This document shows, one piece after another, positions 1-8,286 of a DNA stretch of 64,000 bases. The notes under the pieces were generated by a model. That model ran no database searches and was not told where the DNA came from. It saw nothing but the letters and a program-made list of their open reading frames with translations. Both the position numbers and the translations under genes were made by a program. Source of the DNA: Pseudoalteromonas sp. MSK9-3. GTDB taxonomy: Bacteria; Pseudomonadota; Gammaproteobacteria; Enterobacterales; Alteromonadaceae. Numbering within the stretch: position 1 is the first letter of the stretch; each line of letters begins with the position of its first letter. The stretch is from contig NZ_MIET01000026.1 of the NCBI RefSeq assembly GCF_003590335.1, positions 1-64,000 of the forward strand. The letters run 5' to 3'.

Positions 1-119
1 ATTACTCACCCGTCCGCCGCTCGTCAGCAGATAGCAAGCTATCTCTGTTACCGCTCGACTTGCATGTGTTAGGCCTGCCGCCAGCGTTCAATCTGAGCCA
101 TGATCAAACTCTTCAATTA
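1..119 (-). rRNA. rrs: 16S ribosomal RNA, 5' end (partial)
   Basis: The minus strand reads the universal bacterial 16S start (TTGAAGAGTTTGATCATGG) followed by the CTCAG and AACGCTGGCGGCAGGCCTAA stretches and the V1 hairpin. The gene runs off the left edge, so only about 119 bases are present. Its start was placed by aligning by eye with the E. coli 16S 5' end. The promoter and antitermination leader lie immediately upstream on the same strand. Confidence 0.97.
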
Positions 120-344
120 AAAGTTTTGTTGAAACCCTTTACTAGAAAGTGCTTCGTGCTCATTGAATTCTGATTTTGATTTCTTTCGAAATCGAATTGA
201 CTGTGCTGAAACAAGTAAACTTGTTTCCGTTGGTCACTCAGTTCAATTGAGACTCTAATTTTTTTGCGTCACTTCAATCTAAGAAAGAAGGTTCGCTGTT
301 AGAACTCAATCTGTACGAGTGCCCACACAGATGATTGCTTCATA

Positions 345-356
345 TTTTTAAAGAAC
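345..356 (-). promoter_or_regulatory. rrn leader boxA antitermination site
   Basis: On the minus strand the leader contains GTTCTTTAAAAA. It is followed at the E. coli-like distance by CTGTGTGGGCACTCG, as in the enterobacterial rrn leader. It matches the boxA element that loads the Nus antitermination complex. The rest of 120-539 is the transcribed leader; no gene is seen in it. Confidence 0.8.
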
Positions 357-539
357 GTTGCGATGATTAAGCGCTTTGCTTTATCTCGCTAGGGCTGCGC
401 ATGTTACGCTTTCCTATTTTTTTGTCAACACTTAATTTCAAACGTTTTCTTACAGTGAAAAGCTAAACTAAGTTTTACTTGACGCTGACTTCGTTTTGCT
501 TTGCTAAGTTAGCGTAGCGCTCCGTGTCAGTGGGGTCGC

Positions 540-567
540 ATTATAGGGAGTTCCTTTTTTTGATCAA
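540..567 (-). promoter_or_regulatory. rrn operon promoter (P1-like)
   Basis: Minus-strand -35 TTGATC (562-567), 16-bp spacer, perfect -10 TATAAT (540-545). A GC-rich discriminator and initial region (GCGACCCCACTGACACGG) follows and closely resembles E. coli rrn P1 start regions. This is the expected growth-rate-controlled promoter for the rRNA operon reading left. Confidence 0.85.
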
Positions 568-637
568 GCCTTTTTTAATGAAAATCTTCATTAATTTTCA
601 AGTTTAGAAACATACAGATATACGCACCAAAAACTCA

Positions 638-669
638 CAAGTTACCCACAAAAACCTGTGGGTAACTTG
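638..669 (-). terminator. 13-bp perfect hairpin, probable terminator
   Basis: A perfect 13-bp inverted repeat (CAAGTTACCCACA) surrounds a 6-base loop. It lies between the end of the leftward fibrinogen-domain gene and the rrn promoter. On the minus strand a short T stretch follows after a few bases, so it probably ends that gene's transcript. The T tract is weak. Confidence 0.5.
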
Positions 670-796
670 CAAAACTGGCGGGCTCTAAATATCGAAAGCA
701 GGGTTGCAGTGCTTACACGACATCACTGAAGTACCATAAAGCTTAGGCTTATAAAAACACTCGCCAGTGCATGCACCTCTAGAAGTTACCATTTTA

Positions 797-2182
797 CTAA
801 CGTACAAAAACATGTGTTGTCTGATTTCCAACCAAACTTGTTATATTTGTATCTTTATACATTCCACCAATATAAGCATAAATGTTTTGGTAGTTATACA
901 TTGTATAATCTGTCCCAGTGGTGGTGCAGCCGCTCGCTTCATGCCAATACAATTTTAAGCGATGCTCTCCTGACTGATTTGGTGCTTCTCCAAGCGTATC
1001 TTGCAAAGGCATGCAATTCGCAGTATTCAGCACTGCAATATCTGCGATTGCATAGCCCCCAGTTGAAGGCGATATTACCATAAGCTCTTGCTGAACATTT
1101 TTATACTTAACCCACTGTGCATCTGATAAATGATAATTATCATCGAAACTAGTAATGTTATTAACTTCGACAAAGTAATTGCTAATGTCCGGATACCCAC
1201 TATAGTTCACTGTTGTGACGTATCGAATACCCATTAACGTCCAGCCTCCGCCTTTCGTGTCCATATCACAATAGGTTGTAAACTCCGGCATATTACCTAA
1301 GCCATCTACATCGAGCTTATAGAAACCAGATGCCGCACTCACATCGTTAGCTTGAACTTCCTTACAACTGATTGGCGCAGGCTCTGGATAAACATTTTTG
1401 TTTGCCCTAATTGAAACTGTATCATTACCTCGCTTAGTGACGCTCTGGGCAAATAGATGACCTTCAACATCAAGTACATTCACTACTTCACTAATGTGAG
1501 TGGTTTCCGTATCTTTTGATTGTTCTTCTTCTAAAAATAATTCATGTGTATTAAATTTTGCTGCATTATGGTCAGCATGGATTTGATCTATTTTATATTT
1601 AACACCAGAGTCTAACTCGCCCTCTTTATTCGGTGCATATACCGCTAAGTAAGAAAGGGTCTGAGGTAATTGAGTGTTAGCCTCACCTTTAAGCTCTTGA
1701 TATTGAATTTGAGCATCAAAGTCTAGCTGGGTCACATTACTCACTCTGCTAACATATGGGAACACATCATTTTCTGATTGAGCACTTAAAAACAAGTATG
1801 GTGCTTGTGGCAATTTTTGTGTGAATGCAATTGTTTTCGACGCAGTTCCTAATTCAACACTCCCGACCTCCCAAATTGAACCATCGAGTAATTCATGGCG
1901 TCCTTTAGATAGTGTAAGGCTTGACGCCGTTTCATTCGCATGAACCCCATCTAAATATTCCCACTCACTAAAACGGATAGTAACGGTACCATCCAAGTTG
2001 TCTTTAACTGATACCACCCCAGGATCGGTATCATTACGACTAGCAACACCCGTTAGAACTACCTGTGAATCCAACTGGCTTTTAATAACGCCTTGTTCAT
2101 TAATAATGTGCTCTTGCACTTCAAATGCATGCAATGACAATGAACTAAGAATGGCTAAGTTTAGTAAGGTTGTTTTAAACAT
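797..2182 (-). CDS. Exported protein with H-type-lectin-like and fibrinogen C-terminal-like domains
   Basis: About 461 aa. I chose the ATG at 2182, not the upstream ATG at 2224, because AAGGATAAT sits 9-10 bases before it and it opens a clean signal peptide (MFKTTLLNLAILSSLSLHA). The middle, roughly residues 100-200, has the aromatic-rich pattern of H-type lectin domains (AFTQKLPQAPYLFLSAQSEN and later SYLAVYA). The C-terminal third carries the fibrinogen-related motif YCDMDTKGGGWTLMG preceded by CKEV, with several Cys residues. Both domains bind sugars or glycans in other proteins, so a secreted adhesin or glycan-binding role is inferred; no catalytic motif is visible. It is monocistronic, beside the rrn operon. 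Confidence 0.65.
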   Translation of the reverse strand: MFKTTLLNLAILSSLSLHAFEVQEHIINEQGVIKSQLDSQVVLTGVASRNDTDPGVVSVKDNLDGTVTIRFSEWEYLDGVHANETASSLTLSKGRHELLDGSIWEVGSVELGTASKTIAFTQKLPQAPYLFLSAQSENDVFPYVSRVSNVTQLDFDAQIQYQELKGEANTQLPQTLSYLAVYAPNKEGELDSGVKYKIDQIHADHNAAKFNTHELFLEEEQSKDTETTHISEVVNVLDVEGHLFAQSVTKRGNDTVSIRANKNVYPEPAPISCKEVQANDVSAASGFYKLDVDGLGNMPEFTTYCDMDTKGGGWTLMGIRYVTTVNYSGYPDISNYFVEVNNITSFDDNYHLSDAQWVKYKNVQQELMVISPSTGGYAIADIAVLNTANCMPLQDTLGEAPNQSGEHRLKLYWHEASGCTTTGTDYTMYNYQNIYAYIGGMYKDTNITSLVGNQTTHVFVR

Positions 2183-2599
2183 TTTCGTATTATCCTTATA
2201 AAAATATAATATGCAATTCAGCAACTTAAAATATAAAGCAAACTAATATGCAGTTTAAATCAACAATTATAAAAAATATAGCCTTGCTGCCATAATATAA
2301 GCGCTCACCCCCTATTAAAACACCATGTAAATTCCGTTCCCCCCCTCAAAAAGAATGGAATCTTGATAAAAATATGAGAAAAGTCGTAACTCAAAAAAGG
2401 TAAAAGCTAGAATACTGAGTTTACAAAAGCTCGAATAGAGAGAGTTGATACAATCACTGAATAATTCCATTTGTTCAGGGCAACACGATAAGAGATATAA
2501 AGCTGATTCTGGATGGGGGAAATAGCGTGAAATTAGGTTTGATTCAAAAAGGAAATATTTACTAAAGAAGTATTTTAATGACTAGACTTGTAACTAGAA
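2183..2599. other. Intergenic stretch, no gene seen
   Basis: AT-rich sequence between the fibrinogen-domain gene and the tRNA array. It should contain the promoter of the former (RBS at about 2192) and the 3' end of the tRNA transcript, but no strong terminator hairpin or convincing ORF is visible. Confidence 0.6.
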
Positions 2600-2686
2600 T
2601 GGTGCCCGGGGCCGGACTTGAACCGGCACGTCCTTACGAACGAGGGATTTTAAATCCCTTGTGTCTACCAATTCCACCACCCGGGC
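2600..2686 (-). tRNA. tRNA-Leu(TAA)
   Basis: 87 nt including encoded CCA. Acceptor GCCCGGG, anticodon loop containing TTTAAAA with anticodon TAA, class II variable arm, TTCAAGT T-loop. Identical by eye to the copies at 3044 and 3284. Last gene of the tRNA transcript. Confidence 0.95.
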
Positions 2687-2723
2687 ATCGGGTTTGCTTT
2701 CGCATGTGGAGTATTACTAATAA

Positions 2724-2797
2724 TGGAGGCGGAACCCGGAGTTGAACCGAGGTAGACGGATTTGCAATCCGCTGCATAGCCACTCTGCCATTCCGCC
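2724..2797 (-). tRNA. tRNA-Cys(GCA)
   Basis: 74 nt with encoded CCA. Acceptor GGCGGAA, anticodon GCA in ATTGCAAAT, T-loop TTCAACT. It lies between tRNA-Gly and tRNA-Leu as in the E. coli glyW-cysT-leuZ cluster. Second copy at 3405. Confidence 0.95.
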
Positions 2798-2812
2798 ATA
2801 TTTGTTAAAGTT

Positions 2813-2888
2813 TGGAGCGAGTAACGAGGCTCGAACTCGTGACCTCGACCTTGGCAAGGTCGCGCTCTACCAGCTGAGCTACACTCGC
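2813..2888 (-). tRNA. tRNA-Gly(GCC), variant copy
   Basis: 76 nt with CCA, anticodon GCC. It differs from the other three Gly copies at two positions: position 7 is G rather than A (a G-U pair in the acceptor stem), and one D-arm base is changed. Otherwise normal. Confidence 0.95.
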
Positions 2889-2960
2889 ATAAAATGCGTA
2901 TTTAACTTAAAAGTTAAATGATATCTTCGCAAACTTTAAACTTTCAATCCCTAATTTGAT

Positions 2961-3036
2961 TGGAGCGAGTAACGAGGCTCGAACTCGTGACCTCGACCTT
3001 GGCAAGGTCGCGCTCTACCAACTGAGCTATACTCGC
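2961..3036 (-). tRNA. tRNA-Gly(GCC)
   Basis: 76 nt with CCA; GCGAGTATAGCTCAGTTGG 5' half and GCC anticodon. Identical by eye to the copies at 3155 and 3494. Confidence 0.95.
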
Positions 3037-3043
3037 AATCAAA

Positions 3044-3130
3044 TGGTGCCCGGGGCCGGACTTGAACCGGCACGTCCTTACGAACGAGGGATTTTAAATC
3101 CCTTGTGTCTACCAATTCCACCACCCGGGC
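3044..3130 (-). tRNA. tRNA-Leu(TAA)
   Basis: 87 nt with CCA, same sequence as the copy at 2600. Only 7 bp separate it from the downstream tRNA-Gly at 2961. Confidence 0.95.
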
Positions 3131-3154
3131 ATCGGGCTGCTTAAGCATTTAGAT

Positions 3155-3230
3155 TGGAGCGAGTAACGAGGCTCGAACTCGTGACCTCGACCTTGGCAAG
3201 GTCGCGCTCTACCAACTGAGCTATACTCGC
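3155..3230 (-). tRNA. tRNA-Gly(GCC)
   Basis: 76 nt with CCA; same sequence as the copies at 2961 and 3494. Confidence 0.95.
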
Positions 3231-3283
3231 AATCTAAAACTAGTGTTTTAACACTAATCAGAATGAGAACTCTCAATCTAAAA

Positions 3284-3370
3284 TGGTGCCCGGGGCCGGA
3301 CTTGAACCGGCACGTCCTTACGAACGAGGGATTTTAAATCCCTTGTGTCTACCAATTCCACCACCCGGGC
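3284..3370 (-). tRNA. tRNA-Leu(TAA)
   Basis: 87 nt with CCA, same as the other two Leu copies. The bases upstream of it (toward tRNA-Cys) repeat the Leu-Cys spacer seen at 2687-2723 (GGTTGCTTTCGCATGTGGAG-type), evidence that the Gly-Cys-Leu block was duplicated as a unit. Confidence 0.95.
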
Positions 3371-3404
3371 ATCGGGTTGCTTTCGCATGTGGAGTGTTGA
3401 GATG

Positions 3405-3478
3405 TGGAGGCGGAACCCGGAGTTGAACCGAGGTAGACGGATTTGCAATCCGCTGCATAGCCACTCTGCCATTCCGCC
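3405..3478 (-). tRNA. tRNA-Cys(GCA)
   Basis: 74 nt with CCA, identical by eye to the copy at 2724. Confidence 0.95.
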
Positions 3479-3493
3479 AAACATAATCAAAAT

Positions 3494-3569
3494 TGGAGCG
3501 AGTAACGAGGCTCGAACTCGTGACCTCGACCTTGGCAAGGTCGCGCTCTACCAACTGAGCTATACTCGC
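3494..3569 (-). tRNA. tRNA-Gly(GCC), first gene of the array
   Basis: 76 nt with CCA. It is the promoter-proximal gene of the nine-tRNA transcript (Gly-Cys-Leu-Gly-Leu-Gly-Gly-Cys-Leu in transcription order). Confidence 0.95.
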
Positions 3570-3610
3570 TTTTTGATTTAAAGGACTCACTGCCCTCTCA
3601 ACACGGACGC

Positions 3611-3638
3611 ATTCTACAGAAGTTATGATATGCGTCAA
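3611..3638 (-). promoter_or_regulatory. Promoter of the tRNA array
   Basis: Minus-strand TTGACG (633-638), 16-bp spacer, TAGAAT (611-616) and a GC-containing discriminator (GCGTCCG), about 40 bp upstream of the first tRNA-Gly. Near-consensus sigma-70 promoter with features typical of stable RNA genes. It separates the array from pgsA transcription. Confidence 0.75.
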
Positions 3639-3708
3639 TAAAAAAAATGAATGTTTTTAATCGTTTGCTTATTTTTTATCTAAAGCGCTCTAATTATAAA
3701 CATTTTAC

Positions 3709-4254
3709 CTAAGATTTAGTCAATTCTGACTTTGCTGCATATAGATAAGAAAGCATTGAAGTCACTGTTAATAGTGTTGCAATCGCCAATAGTGCATAAC
3801 TTAATGTGATCATCCATGGCGCATACTGCCAAATTAGCCCCATGATGGCTAACATTTGAGCTGCCGTTTTTATCTTACCCATATTTGATACCGCAACATT
3901 GCTTCTTTTACCTTGTTCAGCCATCCATTCCCTTAATGCTGATATCACAATTTCCCTACTAATAATAATAACCGTTGCGATGGTCACAAATACGTTTTGA
4001 TAGTATGTAGCCAACATAACTAAAGCGACACTTACCATAACTTTATCGGCAACAGGATCTAAGAACGCGCCAAATGGTGTTGATTGTTGAAGTTTGCGCG
4101 CTAAATACCCATCAAGAATATCTGTTACAGCCGCTAACCAAAATATAAAAGCGGCGGCAAAGAATGCCCATGAATAAGGTAAATAGAATAAAACTGCGAA
4201 TACAGGGATTAATAACAACCTAAACGTTGTCAGTGTGTTTGGAATATTCCACAT
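3709..4254 (-). CDS. pgsA: CDP-diacylglycerol--glycerol-3-phosphate 3-phosphatidyltransferase
   Basis: 181 aa, the usual PgsA length. It makes phosphatidylglycerophosphate from CDP-diacylglycerol and glycerol 3-phosphate at the inner membrane, the first committed step to phosphatidylglycerol and cardiolipin. The CDP-alcohol phosphotransferase signature DILDGYLAR...GAFLDPVADK is intact (D-x2-DG-x2-AR...G-x3-D-x3-D), with about four to five hydrophobic segments around it and the N-terminal MWNIPNTLTTFRL start typical of PgsA. It follows uvrC by 41 bp and precedes the tRNA array, the same order as in E. coli. Confidence 0.95.
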   Translation of the reverse strand: MWNIPNTLTTFRLLLIPVFAVLFYLPYSWAFFAAAFIFWLAAVTDILDGYLARKLQQSTPFGAFLDPVADKVMVSVALVMLATYYQNVFVTIATVIIISREIVISALREWMAEQGKRSNVAVSNMGKIKTAAQMLAIMGLIWQYAPWMITLSYALLAIATLLTVTSMLSYLYAAKSELTKS

Positions 4255-4295
4255 AACTACTTAGTGAGATCTTTTTTGTATGTTCGCATGAATGG

Positions 4296-6119
4296 TCAAG
4301 CTTTGTCATGCAAATGGTTAAATATCTTCTCAGCCGTTTGCGGGCTGATCCCAGGAACTTGCTTTAATTGATGGATGTTAGCAGCTTTCACCCCTTGCAT
4401 ACCACCTAGGTATTTAAGTAAAGCCTGTCTACGCTTTTGACCTACTCCTTCTATTTCTTCTAATAACGATTGTGTGCGCTGTTTTTGACGCTTATTTCTG
4501 TGCCCAGCAATGGCAAAACGGTGTGATTCATCTCTGATATGTTGAATAAGGTGCAACGCTGGCGAATCAGATGCAATATTTACGGTGCGCCTTCCTCCGT
4601 CAATCAGTAATGTTTCGAGCCCGGGCTTACGCCCTTCGCCCTTTGCCACACCAATTAACAACGGCATTTTATCTAGTGTCCAGCGCTCAAAAAATGCCTC
4701 AGCCCTTCCTAGCTGCCCTTTTCCTCCATCTATAAAAATGACATCGGGAACTTTTTCTTCGTCTTTTAATTTTCCGTAACGTTTATTTAAAGCGAAACTC
4801 ATAGCCGCATAATCATCACCAGGCGTAATGCCTTCAACGTTAAAACGTCTATATTCTTTATTATTTGGTCCTTGTCCATCAAATACAACACACGATGCGA
4901 CGGTGTTCTCTCCCATGGTGTGACTTATATCAAAACATTCCATTCTTTTTATGTCGCTCAGCTGTAATGCTTCTTTTAATAAAGCATACCGCTTATTGAT
5001 AGAGTCTTGAGCACTTTGTTTCACTGCAATGCTATTTGCCGCATTCTTGTTTGCTAGAGCCAAGTACTGTGCGCGCTCACCTCGTAGCTGTGATTTCAGT
5101 TGCACCTTACGCTCAGCCACTTCCCCAAGAGCAGATGCTAAATCTTCTTGTTCTTGCAGAGCCATGGGTAAAATAACCTCTTTGGCTATGCGACTCGTGC
5201 CCCCACTACCCAAATAATATTGCCCAATAAACGCAGTTAAGATTTCATCTGCTTGCGAATCTTTAGGTACTTTAGGGAAATATGTCTTGGTGCCCAGTAT
5301 TTTGTGGTCTCGGATCATAAGCATATGAACAGCACTTAAGCCATTTTGCTGCACAAAACCAATGACATCCATTTCTGCAAAGTTTCCGGCAACGGACTGC
5401 TGCTCTTGCATTTGCCTAAGCAATGCAATTTGGTCTCGTACTTTAGCCGCAAGCTCAAAATCGAGTGCCACACTGGCCTTTTCCATTCGCTCAACTAACT
5501 TTGCAATCACTTGTTGTGATTTACCACTTAAGAACTGTCGTACCATATCAACTTGCTCTGTATAGTCGTCATCAGAGACTTTACCCACGCAAGGTGCCGC
5601 ACATCGTTTAAGCTGGTGTTGTAAACAAGGCCTGCTACGCGCTCTATAATAAGCGTCTTCACATTGGCGAACTGGAAATATCTTTTGCATTAACCGTAAA
5701 CTTTCAGATACCGCGGCACTGCTTGGGAATGGCCCAAAATACTCCCCTTTATATTTACGGCTGCCTCGATGAAACGCCAAGCGAGGATGCTTATGGCCAC
5801 TTAACAAAATATACGGATACGACTTATCATCGCGCAACAATATATTGTAGCGAGGTTGGTATTTCTTTATCAGGTTGTTTTCAAGCAGAAGCGCTTCGGT
5901 CTCAGTATTGGTCAATGTAACTTCAATACTATCGATATTACTTACTAATACTCGAGTTTTACTGTCTGGAATATTAACTCGAAAGTAACTAGAAACGCGT
6001 TTTTTGAGGCTTTTAGCTTTGCCGACATAAATAACCTGATGTTCGCTATCATACATGCGATATACACCAGGTTCTGTCGACAAAGTTTTTAAAAATGCTT
6101 TGTGATCAAATGACGTCAT
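4296..6119 (-). CDS. uvrC: Excinuclease ABC subunit C
   Basis: 607 aa, full length. UvrC makes both incisions around a DNA lesion marked by UvrA/UvrB. The N-terminal GIY-YIG nuclease starts at about residue 13 (GVYRMYDSEHQVIYVGKAK). A UVR motif that contacts UvrB lies near residues 200-240, the RNase H-like endonuclease half contains FIDGGKGQLG, and a helix-hairpin-helix pair closes the C terminus (EIEGVGQKRRQALLKYLGG). It starts 12 bp after uvrY stops, so the two are probably cotranscribed, as in E. coli. Confidence 0.97.
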   Translation of the reverse strand: MTSFDHKAFLKTLSTEPGVYRMYDSEHQVIYVGKAKSLKKRVSSYFRVNIPDSKTRVLVSNIDSIEVTLTNTETEALLLENNLIKKYQPRYNILLRDDKSYPYILLSGHKHPRLAFHRGSRKYKGEYFGPFPSSAAVSESLRLMQKIFPVRQCEDAYYRARSRPCLQHQLKRCAAPCVGKVSDDDYTEQVDMVRQFLSGKSQQVIAKLVERMEKASVALDFELAAKVRDQIALLRQMQEQQSVAGNFAEMDVIGFVQQNGLSAVHMLMIRDHKILGTKTYFPKVPKDSQADEILTAFIGQYYLGSGGTSRIAKEVILPMALQEQEDLASALGEVAERKVQLKSQLRGERAQYLALANKNAANSIAVKQSAQDSINKRYALLKEALQLSDIKRMECFDISHTMGENTVASCVVFDGQGPNNKEYRRFNVEGITPGDDYAAMSFALNKRYGKLKDEEKVPDVIFIDGGKGQLGRAEAFFERWTLDKMPLLIGVAKGEGRKPGLETLLIDGGRRTVNIASDSPALHLIQHIRDESHRFAIAGHRNKRQKQRTQSLLEEIEGVGQKRRQALLKYLGGMQGVKAANIHQLKQVPGISPQTAEKIFNHLHDKA

Positions 6120-6131
6120 TTAAACAAAAAA

Positions 6132-6782
6132 TCAATGGGTGGTATCAATGTCTATCATTTTATGTCTAATCGCCAAATGTGTCAGCTCAACATCACCGCC
6201 CACATTTAACTTTTCAAACATACGATAGCGATAACTGTTCACTGTTTTTGAACTTAAATTTAAACGTTCAGCTATATCCTGTGCTTTTTCGCCTTTGGTG
6301 ATCATGAGCATGATTTGCAGTTCGCGCTCCGACAATGATTGAAAAGGGTTTTCATCATTACGGCCGCTGAACTGAGCTAGCGCAATCTGCTGTGCAATTT
6401 CGGGGGCAATGTATCTCTGCCCTGCGTTCACAGCACGAATTGCATTTATCATTTCATCAGGGCCAGCACCTTTGGTCAGATAGCCATGGGCACCAATCTG
6501 CATCACTTTACTGGGAAACGGATCTTCGCAGTGTACTGTTAAAACGATCACTTTAACATCAGGGCAGTAACGGCAAATCTTTTTTGTCGCTTCGAGCCCC
6601 CCAATACCAGGCATGTTCATATCCATTAAAACGATGTCTGGCTCACTTTGACGGCAATATGCCACAGCCTCTTCACCCGTTTTAGCTTCACCAACCACTT
6701 TAAAGCCACGTACGTCATCTAATATACGTTTGATACCTGTTCTTACAAGTTCATGATCATCAACTAAAAGTACGTTAATCAA
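6132..6782 (-). CDS. uvrY: UvrY/GacA-type response regulator
   Basis: 216 aa NarL-family regulator. The receiver is intact (D8, D9, phosphoacceptor D54 in DIVLMDMNMPG, conserved Thr and Lys). The C-terminal LuxR-type helix-turn-helix reads LSERELQIMLMITKGEKAQDIAERL. Its place directly upstream of uvrC identifies it as UvrY/GacA/SirA, the partner of the BarA/GacS kinase. In gammaproteobacteria that system activates the small RNAs which titrate CsrA/RsmA. No kinase gene is in the window. Confidence 0.92.
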   Translation of the reverse strand: MINVLLVDDHELVRTGIKRILDDVRGFKVVGEAKTGEEAVAYCRQSEPDIVLMDMNMPGIGGLEATKKICRYCPDVKVIVLTVHCEDPFPSKVMQIGAHGYLTKGAGPDEMINAIRAVNAGQRYIAPEIAQQIALAQFSGRNDENPFQSLSERELQIMLMITKGEKAQDIAERLNLSSKTVNSYRYRMFEKLNVGGDVELTHLAIRHKMIDIDTTH

Positions 6783-6909
6783 TGGCTGATCCTCTTAACT
6801 AATTCTTGGTAATTACACATTTAAAATGCAACTGCTTGAGAGTACCACAGAAATTTACAAACCATACTAAACAAAATTACATCTGAAGATAAAAATACTA
6901 AAAACAAAT

Positions 6910-6937
6910 AAAAAAGACTGAGCTTTACCACTCAGTC
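6910..6937 (-). terminator. Rho-independent terminator of the SLC1-type symporter gene
   Basis: Minus strand: GACTGAG, 8-base loop, CTCAGTC, then six T. It lies 22 bp past the stop codon at 6959. Confidence 0.8.
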
Positions 6938-6958
6938 CCGATTATTAGTATTCTTAAA

Positions 6959-8104
6959 TTAAGGTTTATCTGAAAAACGATTAACCCAAAGAGCTATAAC
7001 CCCATCACCCGTAACATTACAGGCTGTACCAAAACTGTCTTGTGCTAAGTACAACGCTATCATAAGTGCCACAGCTGCTTCATTGAAGCCTAACATCGAA
7101 GTCAATAAACCCAATGCTGACATCACGGCACCACCAGGTGCGCCAGGCGCTGCAATCATTACAATCCCCAACATTAAAATAAACGGCAACATTGATATTA
7201 ATGGTGGCACACTCATTTCAGGCGATAATAACATCACCGCCATCGCACAAGTAACAATCGTAATTGTCGATCCCGATAGGTGAATAGTGGCACATAATGG
7301 TACAGAAAAGTTAGCCACCTCATCTTTTACGCCATTCGCTTTGCTTGCTTTAAGAGAAACAGGGATGGTAGCCGCACTCGACATCGTACCTATTGCTGTA
7401 AAATAAGCAGGCAACATATTTCTTAGCAATTCTAACGGACTGCGTTTTAGCAAAATACCACTTGCAATGTATAAAGCACTCAGCCAAACCCAGTGCATGA
7501 CTAATGCAGCTAGAAGTACAATACCAAATGTACTCAGTGTATCAGCTACCGTCCCCGCCTTTGCCATTTCAGCGAATACACCGGCAATATAAAATGGCAA
7601 AGCCGGTATAATGACTTTCGCCAATAAAGCATCAATAATATCGCGCCCTTGATCTGTAACGTCTTTTAATGTGGGTAAATTCAATTGACTGATACCAATG
7701 CCGAATATAAAAGCCGTTGCTAAAGCGGTCATTACACCCATAAGAGGCGGTATTTCAATATCTATAAGACTTTCAATATTTGTTGCCTCAGCAGCTTGAA
7801 AAGTAATTGCCCCATCGAAGAATGGAATAAATGCATTTACAACTAATACCGCAAGAGTACCCGCAATCACCGTTGAGCCGTATGCGAAACCCACTGTTTT
7901 ACTAAGTAAATGACCAGACCCTTTTGGTAGCCCTGCAATACCCGATGCGATGAAAAACAAAATGATCAGCGGGATAGTAAAACTAATCAACTGCCCAATA
8001 ATGACTTTTGCTGTGTACAAAACCTCAACTAATACCATAGGAAGATAAAAGCCGGCTATGATCCCGCCAACAATACCTGCAATAAGCTTTAAAATTAACG
8101 ACAT
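6959..8104 (-). CDS. Dicarboxylate/amino acid:cation (SLC1/DAACS) symporter
   Basis: About 381 aa from the ATG at 8104, which has GAGAAG just upstream; the longer frame begins with an unsupported TTG. Predicted multi-pass inner membrane protein with the DAACS fold. Conserved parts include FSVPLCATIHLSGSTI near residue 270 and QDSFGTACNVTGDG near the C terminus, the region that holds substrate and sodium in GltPh-type carriers. The usual family length is 400-430, so this is a short member. Likely imports a C4-dicarboxylate or acidic/neutral amino acid with Na+ or H+; substrate cannot be told. Monocistronic with its own terminator. Confidence 0.85.
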   Translation of the reverse strand: MSLILKLIAGIVGGIIAGFYLPMVLVEVLYTAKVIIGQLISFTIPLIILFFIASGIAGLPKGSGHLLSKTVGFAYGSTVIAGTLAVLVVNAFIPFFDGAITFQAAEATNIESLIDIEIPPLMGVMTALATAFIFGIGISQLNLPTLKDVTDQGRDIIDALLAKVIIPALPFYIAGVFAEMAKAGTVADTLSTFGIVLLAALVMHWVWLSALYIASGILLKRSPLELLRNMLPAYFTAIGTMSSAATIPVSLKASKANGVKDEVANFSVPLCATIHLSGSTITIVTCAMAVMLLSPEMSVPPLISMLPFILMLGIVMIAAPGAPGGAVMSALGLLTSMLGFNEAAVALMIALYLAQDSFGTACNVTGDGVIALWVNRFSDKP

Positions 8105-8286
8105 AATACTTCTCAATCTAAAACGATGCGCTTTTCTACCATGTTTTTACCAAAAAATGTAAAAAAATCGGTGACCAACAAGAACCATCTGAACTTATTA
8201 AACTGCGCTTTAACGCGTACTAATTGTTAAGTAAATCGAAATACCTTTTAATGCACGTCAACTTATGTGTAAAACCTATATCAAAA

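Noticed and set aside
2951..3638. Several ORFs in the tRNA array
   Set aside because: All lie on tRNA genes and repeat with them.
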